Assembly (NCBI GenBank): GCA_015179125.1
Contig: WHVA01000211.1
Span: 1-64,000 of the forward strand
Length of the DNA: 64,000 nucleotides
Direction of reading: 5' to 3'
Source: Gautieria morchelliformis
Lineage: Eukaryota > Basidiomycota > Agaricomycetes > Gomphales > Gomphaceae
Shown here: positions 34,717 through 46,207 of the stretch, piece after piece
Position numbering within the stretch: the first letter of the stretch is position 1
Layout: each line of letters starts with the position of its first letter
Notes under the pieces: generated by a model
What the model was told of the DNA's origin: nothing
The model's input: only the letters and a program-made list of their open reading frames with translations
The model's database searches: none
Made by a program: the position numbers and the translations under genes

Positions 34717-34744
34717 AATATCAACGGCAATCACAACCTGTTTA

Positions 34745-34884
34745 AATAAAAACATACATTTTCCATGAAACCATAATGTTCTGTTGCATGACTTTCCAAT
34801 GCTCTGAGAGTGTCTTTGTGAATATGAGGATGTCATCCAGGTACTCTTGGAAAACATCATTCATCATGATCTGAAGGTCACTGT
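34745..34884 (-). mobile_element. Gypsy reverse transcriptase piece
   Basis: Minus-strand reading LQIMMNDVFQEYLDDILIFT, the catalytic region of a Gypsy RT, probably part of the same fossil as 31338-32815. It ends at L copy E on the right. Confidence 0.7.
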
Positions 34885-36151
34885 TGTCATGAGTCATTTA
34901 TTTCTTATACCCAGTAGCTCTGTCCTCCCTGTCATCTCTCCACCTCTATGTTCGCTCTGATTGTCCTTCGCCGAGTTCGCCAAATGATTTTCGCTACTCG
35001 TGTCATTCGCCATAGCCACGCCATCAAAACACACTCAATGTCTTTTGACTGGCTTGATGGTTCATCACTGGTCCTATCACCTCCTTGGCTCAACCTCCTT
35101 TTTTGGATGTTCCTATGGCCGGATTACCATGACTCGTTTATTTCTTGTACCCAACTATCCCTGCTTTACCTTTCACCACTCCTCCTCCACATTCACTCGG
35201 CATCCCCCCTTCCTTCAACCACACCTCCTCCATGATCGATCTATTCACCCTTCACCACATTCGCCGAACGACGATTCGCTGCTGGCATCATTCGCCAGCA
35301 GGCACGCCATCAAACACAATTGACATCCTCTACCCGGCATGATGGTTCATCACTGGCCCCATCACCTTCCTGACGCAACCCCTTTAGGTGTTTGTATGGC
35401 TGGAATGCATTTGCGGTATGTCCTACCCATAGATCATGTGGGATCTACCCAGCAGACGAAGAGCCCGTGCAGGGAAGCGTATATGCAGGTCCCAAGGCGC
35501 GTTTTCATACATAAGTACCTTCATCCCCTTTCCTCCATGTCGTTTCATGTTCGCACTCCTCTTTCATTCTATTGTATATCTGTTTCATCTATTTGTATCA
35601 TGACTGCACACCCATATCCAACCCTGACTCCAGACGGCCTCTTTCCTATTCGCTGATATCATACGAGCATTCAATATAAGTAGTTTACATTTGCATGTAT
35701 ATTCCCAAGTTCAATTATCATACGTCCATCTTGTGCAAAAACTTGACCTCACTGTGACCATCGTCTTGAGCCCTCTCCTGTAGATTCCTATCTTCGACCA
35801 GAGGAGGACTTAAGCACCACTGGTGAGTTTTCATACTTCGCCTTTGTTACCTTAGCCTTCGAACTATTATCTGCGCTGTCAGCAAAGGGCTCCGAAGGAG
35901 CGCCTTCACCAGTGAAAGGATTGTTGCTACTTAAACAACCTTTCCGTAACACCTTGCACGTTACATCGTCAAGTGTTACGGGCTATTTCACTACGACTGT
36001 AGATAGGGTGATCCCCATTCAGGCAGCCCTCTTATCTTCTGAACATTGGTTCACCTTATTCACCGAACAGCACACTTATTCACACAAGTTATTCGGGCAT
36101 TCGCTGTGTTCACTAATACACGATATTAACGCCTAAAAACCCATCTTGACA
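34885..36151 (+). repeat. L-family bare LTR, copy E
   Basis: A 1,267-bp copy with TGTCATGAG and TCTTGACA ends; flanks actgt (34880-34884) and gctgt (36152-36156) differ at one base. The upstream ~240 bp is tandemly duplicated (second start near 35125). The TATAAGTAGTTTAC site is at about 35676. It lies between the Gypsy RT piece and the Copia LTR that starts at 36156. Confidence 0.8.
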
Positions 36152-36155
36152 GCTG

Positions 36156-39090
36156 TGTTGGAGATAACAGATACTCTCGGGTCAATTCTCTATTATGGTT
36201 AAGTTGTATATACATGCACACTGTCGTGTCTAGGTACTTGTGTCTCTAGGAGATGCAGTGGAGCCGGGAAGGGATTCCTGGGTTACATATAGGAGTGGAG
36301 TGGTGCTAGATAGTTCTCCTCAGTGTCTGTCCACACTGAGGAGGTAAGAGTACCGCCACATTATACTGTACTAGACAGCTGATCACTTTGTAGTTTGATC
36401 TTGTCTAGGTAATGCACAATACACTCTTAGTGTCTGTCCACACTGAGGGGTTTGATCTTGTCTAGATTGACAAGTATTCATTATATAACCTACATCTGCA
36501 CCAAGTTGTTGCCCATACGAACAGGTTATGGGCCCTACAAGCGAAATGAACCCCTCAGTGTCTTTTACCAAGGGCTACCAGGTCAGCAAGCTAGCAGCTG
36601 ACAGTTCCACCTGGAGCATATGGAAGAGGCAGTCGCTCACCACATTATCGGCACACAAGGAGGTCAAGCGACACCTCAATGGCCTTGCGAGACTCCCACC
36701 CGCAACTCCAAAATACCTGGATGGGTATACACTCACCTCAGATGAGGAAGCACTGGAGGAAACCAAACACCGACAGGACAAGTATGAGCAGAGGGAGAGC
36801 ATCATCAAAGCTCAGATACTCACCAGTGTCCCCAAAAGTGTCACCCTGGAGATCCAGGATGAGGATAAGGCGGTCATGATGTGGAGCAAGCTGTGTGTGA
36901 AGCATGAGGATAAGGCCCTGGCAGTTCACATTGATCTGAGGTGTAGGATATACATGCTGAAGTGTGAAGATGAGGTGAATGTGAAGACTCACATTGAAAC
37001 CCTGAGGTCAATGCATGAGCAGTTGAATGGTATGTGTCAGGGGAACCCCAATCACACACTGCTTTATCGCAATATGCATTATTGCAGGGTGCATTATCGC
37101 AGGTGCATTATCGCAGTGTGCATTATCGCTGATGGTGCATTATCGCCATGTGCATTATTGCCGCTTGCGCATTACCATGGCGTGCACATTATCGCAGCAT
37201 GTTATTGGTGGCCTGAGATTCTCCTAGCCTTCAGCATCCTTCTGTCTTGTGTTCCATTTATTTCCTTTCCTGTTCCGGCCCCTTCCGACATCATTCCTTC
37301 CTTATCTGTCCAGCCCTGTTACTGCTGGCATGATTGCTTATATAACTCGGGCATTCAGTGATCGGGATAGCATGCCCAAGCTTACTTATAGTCGTAGTTA
37401 GGTGGCGAAGGGGTTCCTTAGAGTTTTCTCTTTGGATCCCCCTTCGCCAGTTCACTGCTTGAGTGTAGAGTGTCTGCCTAGGTTGCCCTTATAGTATGGG
37501 GGACAAGATTGAGGATCAGGATTTTGTTGCCGTGGTCCTTGCATCACTCCTGAAGACATACCGCCCCCTTATAAATGTTCTGTCGTTGCAAAACAGAACA
37601 GCTCCAGACACGGTCACCCCAAGTAGTTGTTGAGACAATCCTGGATGAGTTCAATCAGTTGCAGATCGAAGAGGACCACTCAAAGGGCAATGAAACAGCT
37701 ATGATGGCCAAGGGGAAGGCTCAGGGGAAGAGGAAAGCTGCACCTTCTTCTGGGAACTCAACCGGCTCCGGAAAGTCAGACGTCAAATGTTGGACATGTG
37801 GGGAAAAGGGGCACCTGAAGTATAACTGTCCCAAGAAGAAAGGGGAAAAGAAAAAGGGTGCAAAGGCTAAGGATGAGGATAGTTCGAACACTGCCGCGCA
37901 GACTCACGATGACCATGCATTTGTCATGAGTCTGCATGCCGCCCTAGATGTTTCCCTTGAGTCTCAGGGACCTGTACTGAGATATACAACTCAGGGGCCT
38001 TAAGCCATATATCACTGGACCAACAGAGGTCTAGCAACTTCAGGACAATCAAGCCAAAACCTGTGAAGGCTGTAGATAAAGCCACATTTATGGCCACTGG
38101 AGCAGGAAATATGCAGGTGGACATACTGAACGGGGACTCCACAATGACTGTCATGTTGAAGGACATCCTATACTATCCAGACCTCACATTTACTCTAGTC
38201 TCGCTTGCGAGATGTGACACTGCCAGATACACTGTACAGCTCAAGGACCACGCATGCATCATCAATGACAAAGCAGGTCACCGAATTGGTGGAGTACCAC
38301 TCACCAATGGTCTATATCGAGTAGACAAGGGAGCCGACTTGACTGCTGCAGCATACAGCGGTATAAAAATCTTTACGTTAGACGAAGTCCACCGGAAGAT
38401 GGGACACATCTCACACCAGGTGGCAAAGTGTCTAGTAGAGCAGAAAATAGTGCTGGGCATCGATCTGGATAAGCAATCATTGCCAACATTCTGCCAGACC
38501 TGCACCAAGGCAAAGCCGACCAGGAAGATAGTCCCAAAAGAGAAGGCTGGACACCCAGCGAGACAAACTGGCGACAAGGTACATTCTGACATGTGGGGAC
38601 TGAGTTACAACTCGAAGAGTTACTATGCTAGCTTTATGGACAATCACACTCACTGGTCAATGATTGAGTGTATTAACAAGAAAAGTGAGGTTCTAACGAA
38701 GTACAAGGAGTACAAAGTGTGGCTCAAGACCCAGCACAGCCATAGGATTAAAATCCTACAGTCTGTCTGTGGGGGCAAATACTTATCAGATGAGTTCACC
38801 ACACATCTCAAAGGCAGGGCACAGTCAGAAATCTCACTGTCCATGACACGCCTGAGGAGAACGGTGTTGCAGAACGTCTCAATCGGACTCTGCTGGAGCA
38901 TGCACAGGCAATGTTTATCTCATCAAACTTGCCGAAGAATCTATGGCCAGAAGCCATCCACCATGCCGTTTGGTTGAAAAACAGGACTTCCACTAGAGCC
39001 TTGGACAGCAAGACACCATATGAGATGCTCTTTGGCACTAAACCCAACCTACGTGGGCTACCCAAAGGGGGTGCACATGTTTTCCCATTG
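36156..39090 (+). mobile_element. Ty1/Copia fossil: LTR, gag, protease, integrase
   Basis: The 5' LTR is 36156-36523 (TGTTGGAGAT...ACGAACA) with a TATATAA box at about 36482 and a primer-binding-like ggttatgggccc directly after. Gag opens at 36528 (SKLAADSSTWSIWKRQ). Past a solo LTR guest come a CCHC knuckle (CWTCGEKGHLKYNC, about 37790), the protease-to-pre-integrase region, an HHCC integrase finger (VHRKMGHIS, then CQTCTKAK) and integrase end blocks up to FGTKPNLRG (about 39050). No reverse transcriptase follows. It is broken at several places. Confidence 0.85.
37035..37493 (+). repeat. solo D-like LTR with internal minisatellite
   Basis: A 459-bp block, TGTCAGGGGAACC...GCCCTTATA, with GTATG duplicated at 37030-37034 and 37494-37498, inserted in Copia gag. 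Positions about 37062-37195 hold roughly nine copies of a tgcattatcgc word with variable 4-8-bp spacers. Confidence 0.8.
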
Positions 39091-39691
39091 TCTGGTTTAG
39101 TGTTTTCCCAGCCCGGCTTGGGCTCAAAAACCCCGGTCAAGGCTTGGCCTGAGATGGCTCAGGCTTCACAAAAACAAGGCCAAGCTTTTCTTTCGGGCTC
39201 AAGCCTGGCTCTGGCTTGGCTCGGCTTTAGCCCCAGCTAGCTGGAGCATGGCTGCAGGGTGAAGAACACCCTTTTCATCCCTCATTTGAATATTAAGCAC
39301 CTTATCTAATTTCCCCATGCATCATGCCGGCGCGCTGTGCCTGGGTGCGGTCAAGCCTCTTAAGACAGCTTCACCCATACCATCTAGGCGCTCAAGAGCC
39401 GCAGCTTCACGGCTCGGCTCAGGCTTGTCAAATCCTGAGCCAGGCTTTTTGGGACAGCCTGGAGATGGCTACAGCCTGGCTCAGCTCAGCCTGTAAGGGC
39501 TCGGCTCCAGCTTTGTCATGGCCTAAGCCAGGCCAGGGAAAACACTAGTCTGGTTCTTGCATGGAACTGACTGGTGGTTCCCCATCTAGCCTTACCTTGT
39601 AACTTTCACTATGTAGCATGCTGAATACCACATATTGGTCAAGTTCAGATTGCCCTTGTGATACACAAGGCCTTAGATCACCCTGTTTACA
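39076..39691 (+). repeat. E-type LTR fragment (host of a MITE)
   Basis: Outside the MITE, 39556-39691 matches the terminal LTR block of the large Gypsy element (57592-57725): shared words include ggaac, tggttccc, cactatgtagca, tgaataccaca, ttggtcaagtt, cccttgtgata and the TTTACA end. Its left boundary with the Copia fossil is not sharp. Confidence 0.55.
39098..39547. mobile_element. hAT-type MITE with 8-bp target duplication
   Basis: A 450-bp element starting TAGTGTTTTCCCAGCCCGG and, read from the other end, TAGTGTTTTCCCTGGCCTGG: about 23 bp of inverted repeat with few mismatches. GTCTGGTT is duplicated at 39090-39097 and 39548-39555. An 8-bp duplication and TAG-initial ends are hallmarks of hAT elements. 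The interior is GC-rich with many caggcttggct words and no transposase. The perfect duplication suggests recent movement. Confidence 0.85.
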
Positions 39692-40483
39692 GCTCAACTT
39701 GACATGAAATAATAAGAGATGTGATGGAGTAAATAAGAAATGATTCATGATAGAAAGAGAGATAACATAGAAGTGTCCTGACTGAGAGATGTCCTTCCTT
39801 CCTCTAATAACAGTCATGACACCAATATCCTGGTACTCAGCAAAATCTGCAACTAAGTGTGGGAACACATGAGAACAACTGCCATATACGGCAACTTTGC
39901 AGCAGGAACTTTGATAATCCTACAGACCAGAGGTAAGGATTCCTTCAGACTCTGTCTGGGAATCGTAACTGAGGAGACCAATAAGACCACAATTGGGAGT
40001 GAATGCTGAAAGCCAAAGGCTCAGTGCTGGGTGTGGGAATCATGTCTTAACATATTGTCAGACAGACTTTGTCCAAGGCAGACTATCAAAGAGTTATTAC
40101 ATGTACAATATTCATGATAGTGCATGTGAGTGGCTAAATGGATGAAGCTATCTGGAAACCTAACCACTATGATAGCAGGAGATGTAATGTATCTAGTTAA
40201 TGAGTGTTTGCCCTTAGAACTCAAGTGGCATCTCTGCATTGCATCCATGACCTGCCATGCTCAAACCAGCTGAGATCAAGCTTTGTCGACCCTTTTGCAA
40301 TGACCGCGGTGTTTGCCGGTCGCCACAAACCTACTTCAGACCAGGGTGGGATCCAGAATAAAAGTTCTGAGGGTGAGTTTAGTAACCAACCATTTTTGAG
40401 GCGTGAGTCATTTCGAAATCCGGGCCCCGTAGCTGTGTAAAGTGCATTAGGAGATTTGGACATGTTCGGAATCAAGGTAGCAG
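39692..40483. other. 3' flank of the NLR gene; nothing recognised except R2
   Basis: No gene or mobile element is recognised. 39929-39975 is the reverse-strand counterpart of 4470-4516 (R2: tccttcagactctgtctggg and neighbours). Confidence 0.45.
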
Positions 40484-43400
40484 CTACTGACTAGGTGGTT
40501 GACCTATGAATGGTGCTGGTATGACCTCCCCGCTGCCTGCATTCCACACACGGATCGTGTTGTCATTAGAACCGGAGACGATGCACTTTCCGTCATGCGA
40601 GAATGCCACCGACGTGACCCAGTCGGTGTGGCCTTCGAAAGGTGCTGAAATGACCTCCCCGGTGTCTGCATTCCACACACGGATCGTGTTGTCATAAGAC
40701 CCGGAGACGATGCGCTTGCCGTCCTGCGAGAACGCCACCGACGTGACGGCGCCGGTGTGGCTTTCGAATGGTGCTGAGATGATCTCCCCGGTGTCTGCAT
40801 TCCACACACGGATCGTCTTGTCTGCAGACCCGGAGACGACGCGCTTGCCATCATGCGAGAAAGCGACAGACCAGACCCAGTCGGTGTGGCCTTCAAAGGG
40901 GGCTGAAATGACATCCCTGGTCTCTACGTTCCACACACGGATCGTCTTATCTCCAGACCCGGAGACGATGCGCTTACCGTCGTGTGAGAACGCCACCGAC
41001 GTCACCCAGTAGGTGTGGCCTTCGAATGTTGCCTCCCCAGTCTCTGCATTCCACACGCGGATCGTGTCGTCTGCAGACCCGGAGACGATGCGCTTGCCGT
41101 CATGCGAAAACGCCACCGACGTGACCCAGTCGGTGTGGCCTTCGAATGGTGGTGAAATGACCTCCCCGGCCTCTGCCTTCCATACACGGATCGTGTTGTC
41201 TGCAGACCCGGAGACGATGCGCTTGCCGTCATGCGAGAACGCCACCGACCAGACCCAGCTGGTATGGCCTTCGAGTGGCGCTGAAATGACCTCCCCAGTC
41301 TCTGCGTTCCACACACGGATCGTCTTGTCTGCAGACCCGGAGGCGACGCGCGTGCCGTCGCTCGAGAAAGCCACCGACCAAACCCGGTCGGTGTGGCCTT
41401 CGAATGGTGCTGAAATGACCTCCCCGCTGCCTGCATTCCACACACGGATCGTTTTGTCTGCAGACCCGGAGGCGATGCGCTTGCCGTCGCGCGAGAAAGC
41501 CACCGACCAGACCCGGTCGGTGTGGCCTTCGAATGGTGCCGAAATGACCTCCCCGGTGTCTGCACTCCACACCCGGATCGTGTTGTCATTAGACCCGGAG
41601 ACGATGCACTGGCCGTCGTGCGAGAACGCCACCGACGTGACGGCGCCGGTGTGGCCTTCGAATGATGCTGAAATGACCTCCTCCGTGTCTGCATTCCACA
41701 CACGGATCGCCTTGTCTGCAGACCCGGAGACGACGCGCTTGCCGTCGTGCGAGAACGCCACCGACGTGACGGCGCCGGTGTGGCCTTCGAATGGTGCTGA
41801 AATGACCTCCCCGGTCTCTGCGTTCCACACACGGATCGTCTTATCTCCAGACCCGGAGACGATGCGCTTACCGTCGTGCGAGAACGCCACCGACGTCACC
41901 CAGGCGTTGTGGCCTTCGAATGGTGCTGAAATGACCTCCCCGGTCTCTGCATTCCACACACGGATCGTCTTGTCTGCAGACCCGGAGACGACGCGCTTGC
42001 CGTCGTGCGAGAACGCCGCCGACATGACCCAGTTGGTGTGGCCTTCGAATGGTGCTGAAATGACCTCCCCGGTCTCTGCATTCCACACGTGGATCGTCTT
42101 ATCTGCAGACCCGGAGACGACGCGCTTGCCGTCGTGCGAGAACGCCACCGACATGACCCAGTCGGTGTGGCCTTCGAATAGTGCTGAAATCACGTCCCCG
42201 GTGTCTGCATTCCACACACGGATCGTGTTGTCATAAGACCCTGAGACGATGCGTTTGCCGTCGTGCGAGAATGCCACTGATGTGACGCAGTTGGTGTGGC
42301 CTACCAGAACGGCTTGAATAGGTAGCCACGTTTTCGCCTTCCCGGTCTCGATGCGGAGTAGTCGTGGAAATTGTGGGAGGTAGGTCTCGCATACTTTGGA
42401 TCTTTCAGGCGCAAACGGGAGTGCTGACAAATAAATATGGGGAGCACTGTGAGATATTACACTCCCAAACGCAGCTATAAAATTGCGGGTATCCGTTACG
42501 AATATCATAATGTCATTATCCTGAAGCCCATTAGACCCAGGTCGGAGCTCTTAACAGCTTGGGCACTCACCTGACTCCAGTCCATTATTGACCGGAGTGC
42601 TGCTGATGCATCGGGTATCCTCTTGATCAAACTCAAAACTTCAAGCCAGTAGAGCAACTTAGTTTCAAAGAACTCCTCGACCTTTGCACCTATACCCGGC
42701 GTAAAGGCAGTGGTGCGAACATGGTCCGCCCAGAAACGGCAAGAATAGGAAAGTTGTGCGGATATATACTTCTTTGTCCGTGTCGCCAAGTCGAAAACAT
42801 CCTCGTTGCGCAGATGTGAAGTTTCAAGCTGACAAATGTTGAAACAGAGTTCATCTTCCATCACGCGCAAGGATGAGAGCGCAAGGTCGTCAAGGTGTAA
42901 AGATGTATCGATGTAGTATGGTCCACTCCGGTCGCGATCTGTTAAGAAGTCACGAAAAGACGTGTGCAGCAGGCTGACCGAGTCAGATTCTTGTGTGACA
43001 CCGCTCAACAAAGCTCCCATTGGCCTAATGATGTCCTGAACGGCATTGTCCGACACGGTCCCATCGCACAACTTTTGGAGGGCAGGAATAGAAAGTGGCT
43101 CTCTGGCCAGCAGAATGTAGCTCATGACCACTCGGAATTGACGAACAAAATCCTCATCATCCATCTCCCCAAATACCTGGGTCAGTATGTCAAGATACAG
43201 CTTATCCAACCGAGTTAGGGACGTAGTCTGTGACGATGAAGCCAACAGCTTATGCAGCTGTATAACAGGATTCCGACCTTCCTTGCCATCTCCCTTGACA
43301 AATCGACAAGCAGTGGCTGCCCATTGAAATAGGCCTTCCGCTTTCTTGGCTAATAATGTACACCAAGCTTTGTTGGGCCATTCTTTGTCGAGGGCCGAAA

Positions 43401-45583
43401 TGTCACCCAGTTGGGCTTGCACAAAGAGGGAAATGTCGTCATCGGCACCGTTGGGGTCAAGCTCCTTTATGGATTTGAAAAGCACGTGCTTCTTCCCAAG
43501 AAAAGCGGCCTGGATGTCTCGATGGGCACGAGAAGTGACAAAAACACGCAGGTTAGGGGTAGGTTTGCTGCTCCATTGCCCAGGACAGACAAGAGGCCCT
43601 GGCGAGATTCCTTGTCTCCGCTCTCATCCAATGCATCAATAACGATCACCGTTGGACCAACGGTCGTTAGCCCATGGCCGGCGTCTATAATGAACTTCTG
43701 GAACTGTTGACGAGGTATGCGTGTGGTCCGAAGTGCTCTCTGCTCTCCAGCCACTTTCAACAACGATTCTTTGCGTTGTGGGTCTAGATCAGCCAGATCA
43801 CGAGCAATCGTGCTAAAGATATTGCCGGGGGATCGCTCTGCCAGATGAGCGCGGTCAAAACAGTACGACGATCCGAGACGTTTGAGATTATCAAATCGTC
43901 GGGCGACCTCGTGAGCAATCGTGGACTTCCCGGCACCCGCAACATCATTCAAGAAAAATATCCTGGGGGTATCGTCGGCATCCCGGTTGACCCAATCGTA
44001 TATTTCCGCAAGAACTTTTTCCCGAGTACCCGGCAGACATCCTTTATCAGGATCGAAACCAGCGCCTGCTGCGTAGGGCATGTCGTTAAGCCGAATTTCC
44101 CCGGCTGGGTGCAAAGTTTATTAGCCTTGGGAACGGCCGCTATTCAGAAAACTGACACAGCTCGCCGACGGCCTCCAGAACGCGTAGTACTTTGATTTCG
44201 GTATGTATGATGGCGTGTTCCTGTAACGCCGACCTGAGATCGTTAAACGTGTCCTGGTATTGCTTGACCTGGCTGTCAACATCCGACACTAGATTCTTCA
44301 CGGTTCTTTTCCCTGAACCAAGATCATCAGCCATGGCCACCTGACACAGCAGGCTCAACATACAGAAGTTCTTGTTCTTGGCATAGTCGCGGATAAAGTA
44401 ACTACAATCCACTGTCTGAATCGTCAAGGATGTGATCATTTCCTTTTGCGATTCAACTTTCTTCAACGGCTCTGCCAAGTGGACGAACGCATAGGCGTCT
44501 CCGATGGTTTTCGCTAGCTCACTGATGCTATCGTCCCGGTCCTTCTGGGCGATGATCGTCTGGCCAGACGTCAGCCATAATTATCCGGTAGGTGCGTTCA
44601 TACATGTACCTTGTGCGCAACAGACAAGATGGACCATGCCATTTTCGCATAAGGATGGATCTAGAATCAAGCAATCCGTGTGGATGGGATGACCAGGGAG
44701 ACGGCCTATTTTGAACCATACCTCCGATATCCCATCCACGATCTCGGTAAATAGCTTTACCTTGTCCAAGAGTGGATCCCAAGCCGCCATTATCGGTGTG
44801 ACTGTATCATTGGTGGTGGAAATGATACCGTCGACCACATTCCCTGCATCAATAATTCCAGACAGCGTGGGATTCATACTATCGACCACTTTCGCTTCGC
44901 TGACTGCTTCGTTCAACTGGCCTTCCAGCGCCTCGTCGGACGTCCCGAAAGACGTGATGATGAACACTAGGACAGTCTGAGTATCCTGCATGTCCCCCGT
45001 CTTGTCGCGTTTACGCAGTTTGCGAGGAACGGCCGCTGTGTTCGATGGTTACGTGTGTATTCAGTGGTTGAGCTACAAACGACTGACCTCCTGTTACTCC
45101 TTGAAGCAGTAACTCAATCCTTTCCTCCACACCGCCAATGTACTTATCACTACCAATTGTATGATGCCTGTAGACTTCAATTCTTAATACGGAACTCCCA
45201 TGCAAGTCGTTGCTGGGCATGGATATAAGATCGTGTGAGGATAATAACACTGGAATTAAACGAACAAATAGAATGACTCATTCCACGAGGGAGCATTGCC
45301 TCTCGCAGCTATGGCAGTCTTCTTGACATCCTCATCGACAAACAGTTTCACGTAGTGTCTGCCAGGACGTTTGTCGAACCGTGTGACATTGGGAAGATGG
45401 GTGCATTTCAAGCCTTTTGTCGATTGCCAAGAGTCAGTATGCCATTGACAGCGCAAGAGAAGGAGCCATTCCTGCCACTTTGATTGCTGAAGGAATACTT
45501 CTGGGTGGACAGTGAACAGTTGGCTCACTAGAGAAGCGATCGTGGACTTACGGTGCTGGCACGATGCCCTCATCGCTGTTCAT
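40484..45583 (-). CDS. C2-NACHT-WD40 NLR-type protein with 14 WD repeats (one probable frameshift)
   Basis: Intracellular NOD-like sensor architecture; fungal relatives act in non-self recognition and programmed cell death. Domains: C2 (GLKCTHLPNVT..FDKRPGRHYV, APSWNESF, HHTIGSDKYIG); helical linker (DTQTVLVF to VLEAVGEL); NACHT with P-loop VAGAGKST and Walker B VIVIDALDE; helical arm; then 14 WD40 units of 43 residues (unit 10 is 40) and a short tail. About seven introns of ~50 nt are visible, for example 42521-42570 before the WD exon. The 5' end is uncertain: ATG at 45583 or 45573, with a GTAAGT donor at 45551. The NACHT and arm frames do not join. Within ctacccctaacc near 43556-43559 one base seems missing compared with family sequence (NLPPNLRVFVTSR), so it is either a pseudogene or carries a sequence error. 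The repeat array is open throughout. Confidence 0.8.
40511..42310 (-). repeat. WD40 repeat array, 14 units of 129 bp
   Basis: Fourteen consecutive units following FEGHTxxVxSVAFSHDGKRI, VSGSADKTIRVWNA and ETGEVISAP. Differences cluster at the residues just after GHT (DW, NW, AW, GA, DR, SW, YW, NC), at the M/T/W position two residues on, at A/G/Y/N before D, and at the T/S and E/D positions near the end. These are the positions reported as hypervariable in HET-E/HNWD NLRs. Fourteen units would make two seven-bladed propellers. The opposite strand is open through most of the array only because of the repeat period. Confidence 0.9.
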
Positions 45584-45908
45584 TGTTCGCAGTGTTCGAG
45601 GTGGGTGGAAGACGGAAAAGACGACGAGAGCCGCCGCATTCCGTACTTCGGATCTGTCATGGAAGGCATGGCACTCGCATCCCAGGCGTTCCTGGCGTCT
45701 AGTCGAAGCGGCTGTGTGTGAACTCCGTGCACGAGCTGGGTAACTTTCGTGGATCCGTTGTCGCGCCGCAAGGAAGGGCCAGCGCTTCAGCCACACGGGT
45801 GCCGTTTTGCGATTCTGCAGACCACTTCGGGCGGCAACACCGGACGCCGCCCCCACACAGCGTGCAGCAGATCCGACAGCAGTTGCAGCCACCCACCATG
45901 AGCTCGTG
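45584..45908. other. 5' flank of the NLR gene
   Basis: No gene recognised. The region between the NLR start and R1 is moderately GC-rich; it presumably contains the NLR promoter, but no clear TATA box or other element can be pointed out. Confidence 0.35.
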
Positions 45909-46207
45909 CAGTATGCGTAGCCGTACATGCTGTCCACGTCGCGTAGGATCCGCCGCGACCCATGTCGAAGGCATTACGGCCGTTACCAGTTGACTTTCCG
46001 CGAAGCTCGGTTGGTGCTGTCCCTCCAAGTACAGCCTCGCGCCCGCCGTCCGGCGCGTCACCCCAAGCAACTCTCACACACGGTACAGTGAGAGCTTGCA
46101 GCCGCACCCTGGCCTCCCGCCTTCAGCGCCATTCTCGACACTGCCATCCAAGCGTGATCCACCCACTGTCATGCAGCCGTCGCGTGGTTTTCTCCCTTTC
46201 TCTCGCC
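45909..46207. repeat. dispersed repeat R1, copy 2
   Basis: The counterpart of 4029-4373, closely similar over about 300 bp with a few short gaps. It is cut on the right by the Copia LTR at 46208. It lies some 330 bp upstream of the NLR start. Confidence 0.75.

Noticed and set aside
41013-42236. A 407-codon open frame on the plus strand opposite the WD40 array
   Set aside because: The WD unit is a multiple of three and nearly identical in each copy, so one stop-free antisense frame stays open through many units. The sense strand has the domain signature.
40511-42310. Regularly spaced repeats that could suggest a CRISPR-like array
   Set aside because: The 129-bp units are contiguous, coding and without spacers, in a eukaryotic sequence.
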